From the NCBI RefSeq assembly GCF_019740355.2, contig NZ_CP091819.1:2108001-2172000 (forward strand): 64,000 nt of DNA, written 5' to 3'. A model generated the notes under the pieces. It had not been told where the DNA came from, did no database searches, and saw only the letters and a list, made by a program, of their open reading frames with translations. Shown here piece by piece: positions 10,101 through 19,363 of the stretch (position 1 is the stretch's first letter; each line of letters starts with the position of its first letter). Position numbers and translations under genes: made by a program. This stretch comes from Paracrocinitomix mangrovi. Its GTDB lineage: Bacteria; Bacteroidota; Bacteroidia; Flavobacteriales_D; Crocinitomicaceae.

Positions 10101-11888
10101 ATGATCGCACGACTCACCGCACTGGCAATTATCCTATTGTCTTTTAATTTAGGATTTGCCCAAGACAATCAAGCCTTTATTTCAGCAGATGAACTGGCCA
10201 AACAATCTTCAGACATTTTCTTATTTGACATCAGTAAAAAGGATGTTTATGAAAAAGAACACATTGATGGAGCTATTCACATTACAAGAGATGACATTTC
10301 AAAATCAGATGGGCAATTTCACGGTGAAATAGCAGACCTGGAACAGATAGAGAATCTCTTAAACAATTACGGAATTAGTAACAATGACAAAATTGTGGTT
10401 TACGACCATAAAGGAGGAAGTGATGCCGCCAGATTTTGGATTGTTTTAAAATCATACGGATTTGAAAATGTTCAGGTTTTTAATGGTGGATTAGATAGCT
10501 GGAATAATGAAAATGCTTCATTTAAACAGGCCAATTTCAATGACTCTACAGCAGTTTTACAGCTGCAGGACAATAGCGCAAATTTTTTAACCAACAAAGA
10601 TGAAGTACTTGAGGCTATAGATAAAAACGATTTCATCATTGTGGACACCAGAATGTATGAGGAGTACACAGGTGAAATGGTTAAATCTCCTGCCGCTAAA
10701 GGAGGCCGTATTCTCGGTGCTGTACATTTAGATTGGGGAAATCTGGTAGATTTTGAAAACGGCAAATCATTAAAACCGCTCAATGATTTGAAATATGAAT
10801 TTGAGCAAAAAGGAATTGTTCCAGATAAAAATGTCATTGTTTATTGTCATACAGGAACAAGATCATCTCACACCTATATGGTATTGACGCAAGTACTTGG
10901 TTATCCAAATGTAAAAAACTATGATGGATCATGGGTTGAGTGGAACAGTGACGAAACTTTGCCATTTGAAACAGGAGAAATCAATCCTTTAGATGAAGTT
11001 ACCTACGGACAACTTTTTAAAGACAGTTTTTTTGGTTACTTAAACTATATCGTTGATCAAATAACTTTTAGATCAACCCCTTGGTATGAGAATTATTTTT
11101 GGTTTTTAGTTGTCCTTTCATTAGTTGTTTGGATACTAGAAATATTGTTTCCCTGGAGAAAAGAACAAGCTATTTTCAGAAAAGACTTTTGGTTGGATTT
11201 CTTTTTTATGTTCTTCAACTTTTACATTTTCAACCTTGTTATTTTCATTGCGTTTTCAAAGTTTGTTACCAAGATTATTTATGATCTAAGCGGAACAGAT
11301 ATTACAGGAGTTTCCGTATTTGACATGAGCGGTTTGGCCTGGGGATGGCAGATGTTGATCTTTTTCCTGGCCACAGATTTTATTCAATGGATCACCCATG
11401 TGGCTTTACACAGATTTGAATTCCTTTGGAGATTCCACAAAGTGCATCACTCAGTTGAACAAATGGGATTTGCAGCACATTTAAGATACCACTGGATGGA
11501 GACTGTTTTTTACACACCAATGAAATTTATCGCTGTAATGTTTATAGGAGGATTTGCTCCTGAGCAAGCATTTATCATTTACTTCTTTACCATAGCTGTT
11601 GGGCACTTAAATCATGCCAATTTAGGATGGGGATATGGGCCACTTAAATACATCTTCAATAATCCTAAAATGCATATTTGGCATCACGCAAAAGATTTAC
11701 CGCATGAAAGAAGATATGGTGTAAACTTTGGAATTACATTAAGCATCTGGGATTACTTATTTGGTAAAAGCTATATTCCTTCATCAGGTAGAGATATAAA
11801 ATTAGGTTTCCCAAAAATGGAGAAATATCCAAAACGATTTTTTGGTCTTATCACTTCAGGGTTTGGTAAAACTCCTGATGAGGAATAA
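10101..11888 (+). CDS. Tandem rhodanese fused to membrane fatty-acid hydroxylase/sterol desaturase
   Basis: A 595-residue fusion. A signal peptide (1-20) is followed by rhodanese domain 1 (about 25-135), whose active loop has Asp102 instead of Cys (VYDHKGGSDAAR). Rhodanese domain 2 (about 160-285) carries the catalytic Cys249 in YCHTGTRSS. Then come four or more membrane helices (about 330-500) with the diiron histidine boxes of the fatty-acid hydroxylase family: H433-VALH, H446-KVHH, H502-LNH and H525-IWHH. The rhodanese half would move sulfane sulfur in the periplasm; the hydroxylase half would act on a lipid. It is divergent from the sulfite dehydrogenase, suggesting a sulfur role. Possible start at ATG 10101, just before the signal peptide. 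Confidence 0.87.
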   Translation: MIARLTALAIILLSFNLGFAQDNQAFISADELAKQSSDIFLFDISKKDVYEKEHIDGAIHITRDDISKSDGQFHGEIADLEQIENLLNNYGISNNDKIVVYDHKGGSDAARFWIVLKSYGFENVQVFNGGLDSWNNENASFKQANFNDSTAVLQLQDNSANFLTNKDEVLEAIDKNDFIIVDTRMYEEYTGEMVKSPAAKGGRILGAVHLDWGNLVDFENGKSLKPLNDLKYEFEQKGIVPDKNVIVYCHTGTRSSHTYMVLTQVLGYPNVKNYDGSWVEWNSDETLPFETGEINPLDEVTYGQLFKDSFFGYLNYIVDQITFRSTPWYENYFWFLVVLSLVVWILEILFPWRKEQAIFRKDFWLDFFFMFFNFYIFNLVIFIAFSKFVTKIIYDLSGTDITGVSVFDMSGLAWGWQMLIFFLATDFIQWITHVALHRFEFLWRFHKVHHSVEQMGFAAHLRYHWMETVFYTPMKFIAVMFIGGFAPEQAFIIYFFTIAVGHLNHANLGWGYGPLKYIFNNPKMHIWHHAKDLPHERRYGVNFGITLSIWDYLFGKSYIPSSGRDIKLGFPKMEKYPKRFFGLITSGFGKTPDEE

Positions 11889-11919
11889 AAGGTCCGTTTT
11901 ATGTAAAAGTGTTAACGTT

Positions 11920-11945
11920 TTCAACCTACTTCATAATAGGTTGAA
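11920..11945 (+). terminator. Hairpin after the rhodanese fusion
   Basis: TTCAACCTA and TAGGTTGAA form a perfect 9-bp stem with an 8-nt loop, 31 bp after the stop. There is no long T tract after it, so it may be a weak terminator or a processing hairpin. Confidence 0.45.
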
Positions 11946-11978
11946 TTCGTGACACTTAAATTCAATTTAAATCCCTTG

Positions 11979-11994
11979 TGTAACAATTGTCACA
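11979..11994. promoter_or_regulatory. Crp/Fnr-type palindromic operator
   Basis: TGTAACAATTGTCACA has the same half-sites as 9872-9887, with a different 4-bp centre. It lies about 53 bp before the ATG of 12048. The matching distance suggests one regulator activates both units. Confidence 0.6.
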
Positions 11995-12047
11995 AAACTA
12001 CCGGAGGGATTAGCATAATTTTAATTGTTTAATCACAACCTTAAGAA

Positions 12048-12728
12048 ATGAATAATAGTATTGAGCACAAGTTCACAGGGTGGGCTTTTATTTTAGGCGC
12101 CCTTTTACTTTGGGGAGGATGGGCATTTTCATCTCATCATTTAGGTGAATACATTCAATCTTCAGACTTTGCTGTTATTGGCGAAGATGTTTGGTATTGG
12201 ATCTGGATGTATCGTTTCCATATTTTTGGATGGGTTACAATGGCAATAGCTGTAATGGCATTGTTATCAATAGTTGGTAAAAAACCATACAGAGTTGTAA
12301 TGTTGCCTGGCGCAGGTATGACAATAGTAGGAACTTTTACTTTGGCTATTGCTGCGGCATTTTACTACAATTTTGGTGCATGGGGAGTTGGACAAACCAT
12401 GGATAAATCACCAGAGGAAGTAGAAGCTTTTATGAACGGAATTTTACCTGTTAACCAGTATGTAACATGTTTCTTGCGATTTGGAAAGATATTTTCAGGT
12501 GTAGGATTGATTTTATTAGGGGCAGGATTTCTTAAATGGAAACTTTTTCCAACTTGGTTAGGCGCTTATACATTATTGCTTGGATTAGCTGCGGTAGCTA
12601 TCATTTTGGCTATTCCTGACAATTTTGAGATTTACAAACCGCTATTTCACATTAAATCAATTTGGTTAGTTGCAATGGGAGTTGTGATTTTGACCAAAAA
12701 ATCAGAAGATACTACAGAAGAAGCGTAG
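12048..12728 (+). CDS. Multi-pass membrane protein of unknown function
   Basis: A 226-residue protein with about six hydrophobic helices and conserved-looking Trp and His residues near the N-terminus (FSSHHLGEYI, VWYWIWMYRFHIFGW). It has a short charged C-terminal tail. I do not recognise the family. The shared Crp/Fnr-type operator with the sulfite dehydrogenase suggests a respiratory or redox setting, but that is inference. Confidence 0.75.
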   Translation: MNNSIEHKFTGWAFILGALLLWGGWAFSSHHLGEYIQSSDFAVIGEDVWYWIWMYRFHIFGWVTMAIAVMALLSIVGKKPYRVVMLPGAGMTIVGTFTLAIAAAFYYNFGAWGVGQTMDKSPEEVEAFMNGILPVNQYVTCFLRFGKIFSGVGLILLGAGFLKWKLFPTWLGAYTLLLGLAAVAIILAIPDNFEIYKPLFHIKSIWLVAMGVVILTKKSEDTTEEA

Positions 12729-12797
12729 CCAGGACTGCGGAGAAGGCTTTCTTCTGTTTTGAGAAAGGAGTATTGGAAATTAATTGCTTTATCGGCT

Positions 12798-13214
12798 TTA
12801 GTTTTCAATACTCAAAACCTCAATTAAATGTTCGGCAGTTAATTTATCTGCATATTTTTCATTCAAAAAATCCAGTTTAGATTTGTCCGGCAAGGTCAAA
12901 TTTTTCTTTTTTAGGACAGACATTAATGACTCTTCCAAATCTTCATGGTCAATGTCATAGTCATTTATCAAATCATCTTCGGGATACATTGAAAACCAAT
13001 CATGTTTTACATAGGTTTGAACAGCATCATAAACGGCTTCAATATATTCTTTAGGATAATCTTTTTGGATATAAAAAGAGATATAATCTTCTTTTGATTT
13101 AACAGGCCTGGAGTCAGCCAATTTTCGAAGCTTTTGCCTGTGTCTTTTGTTCCAGATTATTGTAGCAAAAACAAAAGTTGTAATAAGAAGTCCTATGAAG
13201 ATGTACGTGTTCAT
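12798..13214 (-). CDS. Membrane-anchored hypothetical protein
   Basis: A 138-residue protein with an N-terminal membrane helix (about 4-20) and an acidic cytoplasmic domain (YPEDDLINDYDIDHEDLEE). No family recognised. It is the first of the small minus-strand orphan genes that precede the cassette array. Confidence 0.6.
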   Translation of the reverse strand: MNTYIFIGLLITTFVFATIIWNKRHRQKLRKLADSRPVKSKEDYISFYIQKDYPKEYIEAVYDAVQTYVKHDWFSMYPEDDLINDYDIDHEDLEESLMSVLKKKNLTLPDKSKLDFLNEKYADKLTAEHLIEVLSIEN

Positions 13215-13223
13215 TTCTGTATA

Positions 13224-13652
13224 TCATCTATTCGACTTAAGAATGTCATGAATAATTCCGAAAATAACATATGTCCAACTTGTCCATAATGTAACTGAAA
13301 TAATTTTGTTTTCCAGATCACTTTGTATTGTATCAGAATTCCAATCTACTAAAAGAAAAGTTATTGTTGTATTCATAAATACAACTCCAAGAATACAGGT
13401 TAGAATAAACAATAGGTTTGAGGGTTTTCCATTTTTTTTCAGGTTCCATAAATAGAAAATGATAGGCGAGATTAAAAAAATGATGCTTACAAAAAGCATT
13501 GAACTAATCGCTGAAAAACCAACAAAACCTTCAAATAAACTACCAAGATTGGACGCAATCTTTAAAAAGATTAGAGGTCCGATTAATGAAAGCGCTAATA
13601 CAAAAGTAAATAGCCACAGTATCATGCCTGTGATTGTTCCAAACTTCTTCAT
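13224..13652 (-). CDS. Four-helix membrane protein, hypothetical
   Basis: About 142 residues with four hydrophobic helices. The open frame reaches 13700, but the extra 16 residues are hydrophilic. The ATG at 13652 (MKKFGTITGMILWLF) is the better start because it directly precedes the first helix. Family not recognised. Confidence 0.6.
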   Translation of the reverse strand: MKKFGTITGMILWLFTFVLALSLIGPLIFLKIASNLGSLFEGFVGFSAISSMLFVSIIFLISPIIFYLWNLKKNGKPSNLLFILTCILGVVFMNTTITFLLVDWNSDTIQSDLENKIISVTLWTSWTYVIFGIIHDILKSNR

Positions 13653-13738
13653 TATGAAATGGGTTTGAATAAAGTTAGTTTTTACAGAGGACAAACACAA
13701 ATGGTGAAAAGTTGCTTATTACATTCTGTTAACATGAT

Positions 13739-14185
13739 TTAATAAACCATTTCAATAATTTTTATCACTTTCTCATCTCTTACATAAATCTCAATCCCTT
13801 CAGTGCCCACATCTTGATATTTCGTCTCTTTAATATCCTGTTCAATCTTATTGGTTGATTTATTCCGAATCACTATCTCTTTTCTTTTGTAGAACATGCC
13901 TACCCATGTTTCCAACATGAATTTACAGGAGTGATTATCGGCCAATTCGAAAACATTCCTTGTATCCGCATCCATTTTGTTTTCAAGATCAACTGCAGTT
14001 TCACCCCAACTTTCTTTCCAACGATTCATATTTTCTTTGAAAACTGAGTGCTCAACTTCTACATAAAATGAGTCAGTTTCCCAAATGACACATGGATCAA
14101 TTAATTCGCCTTTGTCTTGCGCGCCACAAGAAAAGAAAGTCATTAAAAAAAAGGCTAAACTAAATATTTGACTGAAGTGATTCAT
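13739..14185 (-). CDS. Hypothetical lipoprotein
   Basis: A lipoprotein signal (FFSC, Cys20 from the start at 14185) is followed by about 125 residues of unknown fold. The frame is open to 14203, but MNHFSQIF at 14185 is the natural signal-peptide start. No homologous family recognised. Confidence 0.62.
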   Translation of the reverse strand: MNHFSQIFSLAFFLMTFFSCGAQDKGELIDPCVIWETDSFYVEVEHSVFKENMNRWKESWGETAVDLENKMDADTRNVFELADNHSCKFMLETWVGMFYKRKEIVIRNKSTNKIEQDIKETKYQDVGTEGIEIYVRDEKVIKIIEMVY

Positions 14186-14238
14186 ACAATAAGACCCACA
14201 CAAATCTTGCCAAATTGGACTTGATTAGAAGTTTCGCA

Positions 14239-14739
14239 TTAAACTCTTATTTCGCTCTGGTACTTGTTAATTAAGAATTTGATCTTATCATAAACATCAC
14301 CATTTCCCATGGTTTTATTCCAGACATACCGATCGCCACTTTTTAGTGTCTGCTCAACAAACTTTTCAAGTTTTGAAAACGAACTAAACTCAATTGTTCC
14401 TATCAATTCATTTCCACAATTAATAATTACAATTTCACTATGTCCTCTCGATTCATAATAATCACCCATTCTAAATTTGATTTTGGATGAACTGCGCTCA
14501 ATTTTTTTCTTTCTGATTAAATACTCCTTTACAACTTTATCATTGAAAACTTTAATGCGATACGATTTGAAATAGATAGCACACAGGGCAACAATGACAA
14601 ATGGCAATAGAAATAGCCAAATAATGGGCTTATAAACTGACGTTAAAAAAAGGATAATAGTAAATGGTGGAGCTACCCATAAAATTATATATCTCCAAAT
14701 AGATTTTGAACCGTTTGTTTCGAGAATGAGATTGCTCAT
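14239..14739 (-). CDS. Two-helix membrane protein with PH-like cytoplasmic domain
   Basis: A 166-residue protein with two close N-terminal helices (about 20-65). The following beta-rich domain resembles bacterial PH-like domains (IKVFNDKVVKEYLIRKKKI). The same plan occurs in the cassette genes at 24675-25124 and 30987-31463. Function unknown. Confidence 0.6.
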   Translation of the reverse strand: MSNLILETNGSKSIWRYIILWVAPPFTIILFLTSVYKPIIWLFLLPFVIVALCAIYFKSYRIKVFNDKVVKEYLIRKKKIERSSSKIKFRMGDYYESRGHSEIVIINCGNELIGTIEFSSFSKLEKFVEQTLKSGDRYVWNKTMGNGDVYDKIKFLINKYQSEIRV

Positions 14740-14902
14740 GAATGCTAATTATCAATTGTGCGATAAGTTAAAACTAACAATTTGTTTGAGACTCTTCAAA
14801 ACACCGTTAAATACTCAATTATGCTACATAGATTGACAATCTGCATTTTTGATTTACAAATCCAATAATTCAATTTACTTTTAGACATATCAACCAATTC
14901 TT

Positions 14903-15346
14903 ATGAACCGCAAATCCCTATTTTATATTTTTCTAATTTCTTGCAATATTCTTATCTCCTGTCAAAAAGAAGGATGCACAGAAATACATGCCGACAATTA
15001 CAACGAAAAAGCAGAGGTAGATGACGGTACCTGTTCATATGCAGATGGGAAATACAGTTATGTTGAACACGAGACAGTAAAAATTACCATTGGTGTGGCA
15101 GATAGTTGGGGACCGATAAGTGAGTCGGATGTTCAAATTTATCACGAAAACGTATTTATCACCGGTTTTTTAGAAGGCATGTCAACTAACACCTATTACA
15201 TTGATGCCGAGCTATTTTTAAATGCGGATGTGAAGATTAATGATATAGTTTATGCTACGGCTTCAGCTTTTGGAATGTCAGGAAGTGGATGGGTAAATAT
15301 GAATGCTGCAGGTGAGCTGGACTTTGGATATGTGATGATTAATTAG
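14903..15346 (+). CDS. Lipoprotein with Cys-Asn-Asp calcium-type motif
   Basis: A 147-residue protein with lipobox LISC (Cys20), then EGCTEIHADNYNEKAEVDDGTCSY. This is the GCTD-x-A-x-NY-x-A-x-DDGSC motif common in Bacteroidota surface proteins, where the Cys pair and Asp cluster are thought to form a small disulfide or metal-bound knob. The rest is a beta-rich domain. It is one of the few plus-strand genes in this stretch. Confidence 0.68.
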   Translation: MNRKSLFYIFLISCNILISCQKEGCTEIHADNYNEKAEVDDGTCSYADGKYSYVEHETVKITIGVADSWGPISESDVQIYHENVFITGFLEGMSTNTYYIDAELFLNADVKINDIVYATASAFGMSGSGWVNMNAAGELDFGYVMIN

Positions 15347-15371
15347 GGATTTATACTCACTTTCAAAAAAA

Positions 15372-15797
15372 CTATATCTCTTCCTTTAATAGATATTTCA
15401 CAGAAAGCTTAGCAAGTATAATAGATGAGCCTATAAATAAAAAGCCAACTGTTAAATCTACCCAAACATTGAATGAACCAACACTCCCAAAAAAATACTG
15501 ATCTAGTTTATACGCAATTAATAATGCTATAACGTACCCGGCAAACAGCAGAAAACTATTGTTTCGCGGAAAAGCCAATGAAAATGTAATTATAAGGGTT
15601 ATTAATATTATCAAACCAAGCAGAATTGGTAGTATGACAGTAGATAATAAAGCAAGATCAGTAAATAACATAATCTTACTTTTTGTTTGACCTAATATTA
15701 ATGCTACAATTACTGAGGTAAGAAGAGATAATCCTTTTATAGTCAACAAGGAAACAATTATTCCTCCAAAAAATTCTATAATGTATTTTCTATTCAT
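15372..15797 (-). CDS. Four-helix membrane protein, hypothetical
   Basis: A 141-residue, strongly hydrophobic protein with about four membrane helices and short loops; there is a basic residue pair near the N-terminus. No family recognised. Confidence 0.58.
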   Translation of the reverse strand: MNRKYIIEFFGGIIVSLLTIKGLSLLTSVIVALILGQTKSKIMLFTDLALLSTVILPILLGLIILITLIITFSLAFPRNNSFLLFAGYVIALLIAYKLDQYFFGSVGSFNVWVDLTVGFLFIGSSIILAKLSVKYLLKEEI

Positions 15798-15852
15798 TCT
15801 ATTGATAGTATAATAAAGCTAGTTATATACCTTGTCTGAAACCATTCACTCT

Positions 15853-16509
15853 TTATGAAACAATAAGTCCAATAAGCCCAGCCAAAACTCCTAAACATAA
15901 AATTGAAGCGTAAATCAAAAGTGCTTTTCTCTGTTTGGATTTATCTTTCTTAAAAGAAAGAATAGCATGGATTAAAACCAATGCACAAAGCAACGCCCCT
16001 AATGTAACTAACAGGGATCCTACAAACAGTCCTCCAAAAACAATAGTGTAGATTCCAAAAAAGATGACAAAAGCGCCGCTTAATACGAGCAATGAATAAA
16101 GCACCCAACTCCAACCTACTCCAACATTTTTCTTCCCTTCTTTCTTTTTAACAAAGCCATTCTCTTTCTTTTCAGTTTTGTTGGTATAATCTTGAACTGC
16201 AGATACAGTTTGAATTGGATCACTTACATCAAATGTTTCTTTCTCAAAACTTTCTGATGCAACATTTTTTTCTAAAGTATTGGCGGGAATTTCAGATGCT
16301 AGCTCATTTTTGACACGAAAAGTATCTTGTTCGGGCAATTGAACATTATATGCAGATACCTGTTTTGGCTCCTGATTTGGCTGTTCGTTTTTTGATTTAA
16401 GCGTTTTAAAATTAGTGTACTTCTGTTGCGAGAAATTGTCAAACCTTCTTAACGAACAGCTTTGAAGCATGAATAACAGGATAAAAAAGAAAAAGAAAAT
16501 TCTTTTCAT
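15853..16509 (-). CDS. Lipoprotein with C-terminal membrane helices
   Basis: A 218-residue protein with an unusual plan: lipobox LQSC (Cys18), a polar region of about 110 residues rich in Lys, Glu and Gln, then three or four hydrophobic helices (about 130-215). A lipidated N-terminus plus several C-terminal helices suggests an inner-membrane protein with a periplasmic tether. Similar short proteins occur widely in Bacteroidota; function unknown. Confidence 0.62.
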   Translation of the reverse strand: MKRIFFFFFILLFMLQSCSLRRFDNFSQQKYTNFKTLKSKNEQPNQEPKQVSAYNVQLPEQDTFRVKNELASEIPANTLEKNVASESFEKETFDVSDPIQTVSAVQDYTNKTEKKENGFVKKKEGKKNVGVGWSWVLYSLLVLSGAFVIFFGIYTIVFGGLFVGSLLVTLGALLCALVLIHAILSFKKDKSKQRKALLIYASILCLGVLAGLIGLIVS

Positions 16510-16589
16510 GAATCAAAACAATTTAGTTCTAAAATAATGGATAAAGCGAAGTACTAAAGCTAATCATTTAGAACTCATACAAGATGAAT

Positions 16590-17111
16590 TCATAAATCAA
16601 GAACGGGATTCTCTATCAACGAATTCCCTATAATCGTTCTTATCTCAACAAACTCATTTTCATTTAGTTCATAAATTTGTTGACCAAATAATTTAATAGC
16701 ATAATCATTTCTTATTCTATCCAATTCCATCTCGTATTTGTTCAATACATACTTATAAAATCCATATTTGGTTTGGCGATAAGTATTCAAATAAATAACA
16801 TAGTTGGAAATATTTTGAAGTCCCAATGAATAAAATTTCTTTGTTCTTTTCCCACTGTCAATAGAGCGTATAACAATCGCCCTTATGGAGTCTGAAAAAT
16901 TAAGGGTGTCAATTTCAACGTTATTCCAAAGCAACTGATCTTTTGGTGTCAATGTGATTTGAATGGTATCACGTGGTATGGAATCATATGAGATTTCAGT
17001 TGGCTCTATAAATTCCAATTCTTCAAATGAGTTAGGGTTCCTACAGCTAAAAAAGAAGATTCCTGTAGATGCTAATAGAATGTATTGAAAAACTCTAGTT
17101 GATACCATCAT
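16590..17111 (-). CDS. Hypothetical lipoprotein
   Basis: A 173-residue protein with lipoprotein signal FFSC (Cys23). The body is of unknown fold. It sits immediately left of the first recognisable attC arm at 17112, so it may be an old cassette gene. Confidence 0.6.
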   Translation of the reverse strand: MMVSTRVFQYILLASTGIFFFSCRNPNSFEELEFIEPTEISYDSIPRDTIQITLTPKDQLLWNNVEIDTLNFSDSIRAIVIRSIDSGKRTKKFYSLGLQNISNYVIYLNTYRQTKYGFYKYVLNKYEMELDRIRNDYAIKLFGQQIYELNENEFVEIRTIIGNSLIENPVLDL

Positions 17112-17220
17112 AATGTGTGGCTAAAGCTAACAATTCACTTTGTTCAATGAAAATGAAATGTAGTTGAATTACATGCGCTCCCAACAACTTTTAAGTTAGA
17201 ACCAATTAGGTATAGCGGTA
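17112..17220 (-). repeat. Degenerate attC-like site
   Basis: The left arm gtgtggctaaagctaac followed by the ttcactttgttcaatg loop matches array sites. The right arm is not recognisable. Probably an inactive relic. Confidence 0.45.
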
Positions 17221-17224
17221 CACA

Positions 17225-17752
17225 TCAGTCTTTATCCAATAAAGGGATGTATCTATCCTTTATGATGTTGAAATGATGAATTTGATGTGCAGCTATAGTA
17301 AATCCTATTGCAGATAAAGGCATTTCGTATTCGAAAAATTCGCAGTTAGTATCAAGTATTTTCTTGTTAAATGATTCAAACATCAAGATTGAAGATTGGC
17401 GCACAACACGGAGCTCATTTATCAAATGTTGTATAGACAATTCATCTGCATTTGAATTTTTGCTCATTATTTCTTGATCGTGTGCAACTGGTGTAGTTCC
17501 TTCATCACGAGCAAAAATTATGGCTCTAAAGCTCCAAATTCTCTCCCAATCAATTAGATGTTGAAATATCTTGTTCACTGTCCACTTGTCCTTTTCATAT
17601 GTTCTCAAGCCTAATGTTTCTAATTGATCAACATCAAGTTTGTCAATTTCACTCAAACTCAATTTTAGGGCAGGTAACAGTTCAAGACCTGCCGTTAGCT
17701 CATATACATTTTCAAGAAATTCCGGATTCTTTTTTGTTTCTGATGTTTTCAA
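17225..17752 (-). CDS. DinB-superfamily protein
   Basis: A 175-residue four-helix-bundle protein of the DinB/YfiT type. His65 (FQHLIDWE) and the C-terminal pair His156/His160 (AAHQIHHFNIIKDRY) match the usual metal-binding triad. Members are metal-dependent thiol transferases or of unknown role. It is flanked on both sides by degenerate attC arms, so it is a likely old cassette gene. Confidence 0.75.
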   Translation of the reverse strand: MKTSETKKNPEFLENVYELTAGLELLPALKLSLSEIDKLDVDQLETLGLRTYEKDKWTVNKIFQHLIDWERIWSFRAIIFARDEGTTPVAHDQEIMSKNSNADELSIQHLINELRVVRQSSILMFESFNKKILDTNCEFFEYEMPLSAIGFTIAAHQIHHFNIIKDRYIPLLDKD

Positions 17753-17770
17753 TTGATTGATGTTTTTTTT

Positions 17771-17940
17771 ATAACTACGCTAAAGTTAGGCATTTACCGC
17801 GTTCAACAAAAACTTTGCTGTAGTTGAATGCCATATTCGCTTTCGCATAGCGTCAGCAAAGTAAAACTTGATGTGCACAGGACAGATAAAACGGAACCGG
17901 TTTTCCTTATAAAGCACATAACAAATGACAACAAGGTGGT
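17771..17940 (-). repeat. Degenerate attC-like site
   Basis: The arm ataactacgctaaagttaggcatt resembles the aggcattta subfamily of array sites, and an inner stem-forming stretch (ctttgctgtagttgaatgcc) is shared with 26212-26391. The outer right end is lost. Confidence 0.4.
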
Positions 17941-17947
17941 CAAATAA

Positions 17948-18427
17948 CTATGGACACATTCCGCAAATGGTAGAGGTGTGTTGTATCAATGTAACTCCAG
18001 AAACATTCTTGTCCAATACAATGATTGGGACATCTAGGCTCATTAGCTCCCATTGAATTGTTTCAGAGCCTCCAAAAGGCCCCACATTAAAGATTGGCGC
18101 CGGCACAAATCTTTCACTGGTTAATGAATCCCCTAATGCGGCAAAACTATAATGACCAGCTGCAACTTCTACTTTGAAATTCCCTAAAGAATCTACTTGA
18201 AATGTCTTCACAATTTGAGGAACACTATCACCTTTGACATGCCTAATTAAATTGAGTTTAATATAAGGCAGTGGAACGGGAATTGGTTCATAAGGATTCT
18301 CTACTCCTCCTTGATAAAAGTAGGTGGCTTGTACATTTCCACTCAATTCAAATTTTTGAAGGTTTTCCTGAGAAATTCCGAAGATAGGAAGGAATAAAAT
18401 CAATATAAGCAGATACATTTTCATCAT
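17948..18427 (-). CDS. Exported hypothetical protein with carboxypeptidase-regulatory-like fold
   Basis: About 159 residues from the ATG at 18427 (MMKMYLLILILF), which starts a clear signal peptide; the frame is open to 18472. The body (FELSGNVQATYFY, VDSLGNFKVEVAAGHYSFAALG) resembles a carboxypeptidase-D regulatory beta-sandwich. It ends in a CGMC pair, a possible metal- or thiol-binding tail. Function unknown. Confidence 0.6.
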   Translation of the reverse strand: MMKMYLLILILFLPIFGISQENLQKFELSGNVQATYFYQGGVENPYEPIPVPLPYIKLNLIRHVKGDSVPQIVKTFQVDSLGNFKVEVAAGHYSFAALGDSLTSERFVPAPIFNVGPFGGSETIQWELMSLDVPIIVLDKNVSGVTLIQHTSTICGMCP

Positions 18428-18573
18428 TGTCTTTTGATTGAATACATTTTGAAAACAATGGCGTTCAAACATTAAGATATTTTTAACATTTCGAGCTTTG
18501 GAGGCAGGAATAAAAGCATTAAAACTGGTGAGCGTCCTACCGTCCTGTTAGCTATTGAGTTAAGGCTCATTTT

Positions 18574-19338
18574 TCAAAAGTTGTTTTCCTGGCGAGATGT
18601 AAGTTGCCATTTACCACTTAACTTTTCAAATTCCATCCAAAATGAAAATCCACAATCACGGCAAAAAGTTCCAAAGTAAAAGCTGGAGTCTGTTTGAATA
18701 ATGGACACACTATCATCAGTAGTTTTTATTTCCTCCCGATAGTCCCAAGTCATCAACGGCCATTTCTCTTTGGTCCATTCTGTGTTTCCTCCATAGTCAG
18801 TATAGGTCCCAATCAATGGAAATTTAATTCTTGACATTTGGAAGATTGAATCGGAAATGAATTGATCATAGAATTCTTCAAAAGACTTTTCACTGCTAAT
18901 AATATCAGTGCTATCAGATAAATCAGTAAAAAATTCTTCCGGCAAGTTTAAACTTTTCCATTGAACCCAAACTTTCCATTGACCGTCTTTCTTTAACAAG
19001 GAATATGTATAGTTGTAAGTGTATTTTCCAAATGGTTTACCAAATGGCTCAGTTTCCCTCCTTACTCTTAAATTACAAACGGCTGTATCATTTGATTCTT
19101 CACATGTTATTGATAAAATGTCTTCTTCATTTGGTACACACCCTTTCTCAATAATATTTTGGACAGCTCCATGCATTTCATCAGTGGAAAATTCTAAAGC
19201 ACGGTCACAGTCACAATTGTTTATACTTGTTATGTAATTCTCCAACACAACTTCAGGAGTGTTGGGCGTTTCTGAACAAGAAAATGCGACAAAAAGGATA
19301 ATTAAAGTGGTAAGACGAATTCTAGAAGACATAAGCAA
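18574..19338 (-). CDS. NTF2-like lipoprotein (TPEVV family)
   Basis: A 254-residue lipoprotein (FSC, Cys21). After it comes TPNTPEVVLENYITSINNCDCDRALEFST, an NTF2/DUF4878-like start also present in the two genes at 27676-28504. A Cys-rich loop (NCDCD, then CEESNDTAVCNL) and a second beta domain follow. The three relatives in one array suggest repeated capture or duplication. Function unknown. Confidence 0.65.
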   Translation of the reverse strand: MLMSSRIRLTTLIILFVAFSCSETPNTPEVVLENYITSINNCDCDRALEFSTDEMHGAVQNIIEKGCVPNEEDILSITCEESNDTAVCNLRVRRETEPFGKPFGKYTYNYTYSLLKKDGQWKVWVQWKSLNLPEEFFTDLSDSTDIISSEKSFEEFYDQFISDSIFQMSRIKFPLIGTYTDYGGNTEWTKEKWPLMTWDYREEIKTTDDSVSIIQTDSSFYFGTFCRDCGFSFWMEFEKLSGKWQLTSRQENNF

Positions 19339-19363
19339 AATAAAAACTGGCTACAATGGTTTC

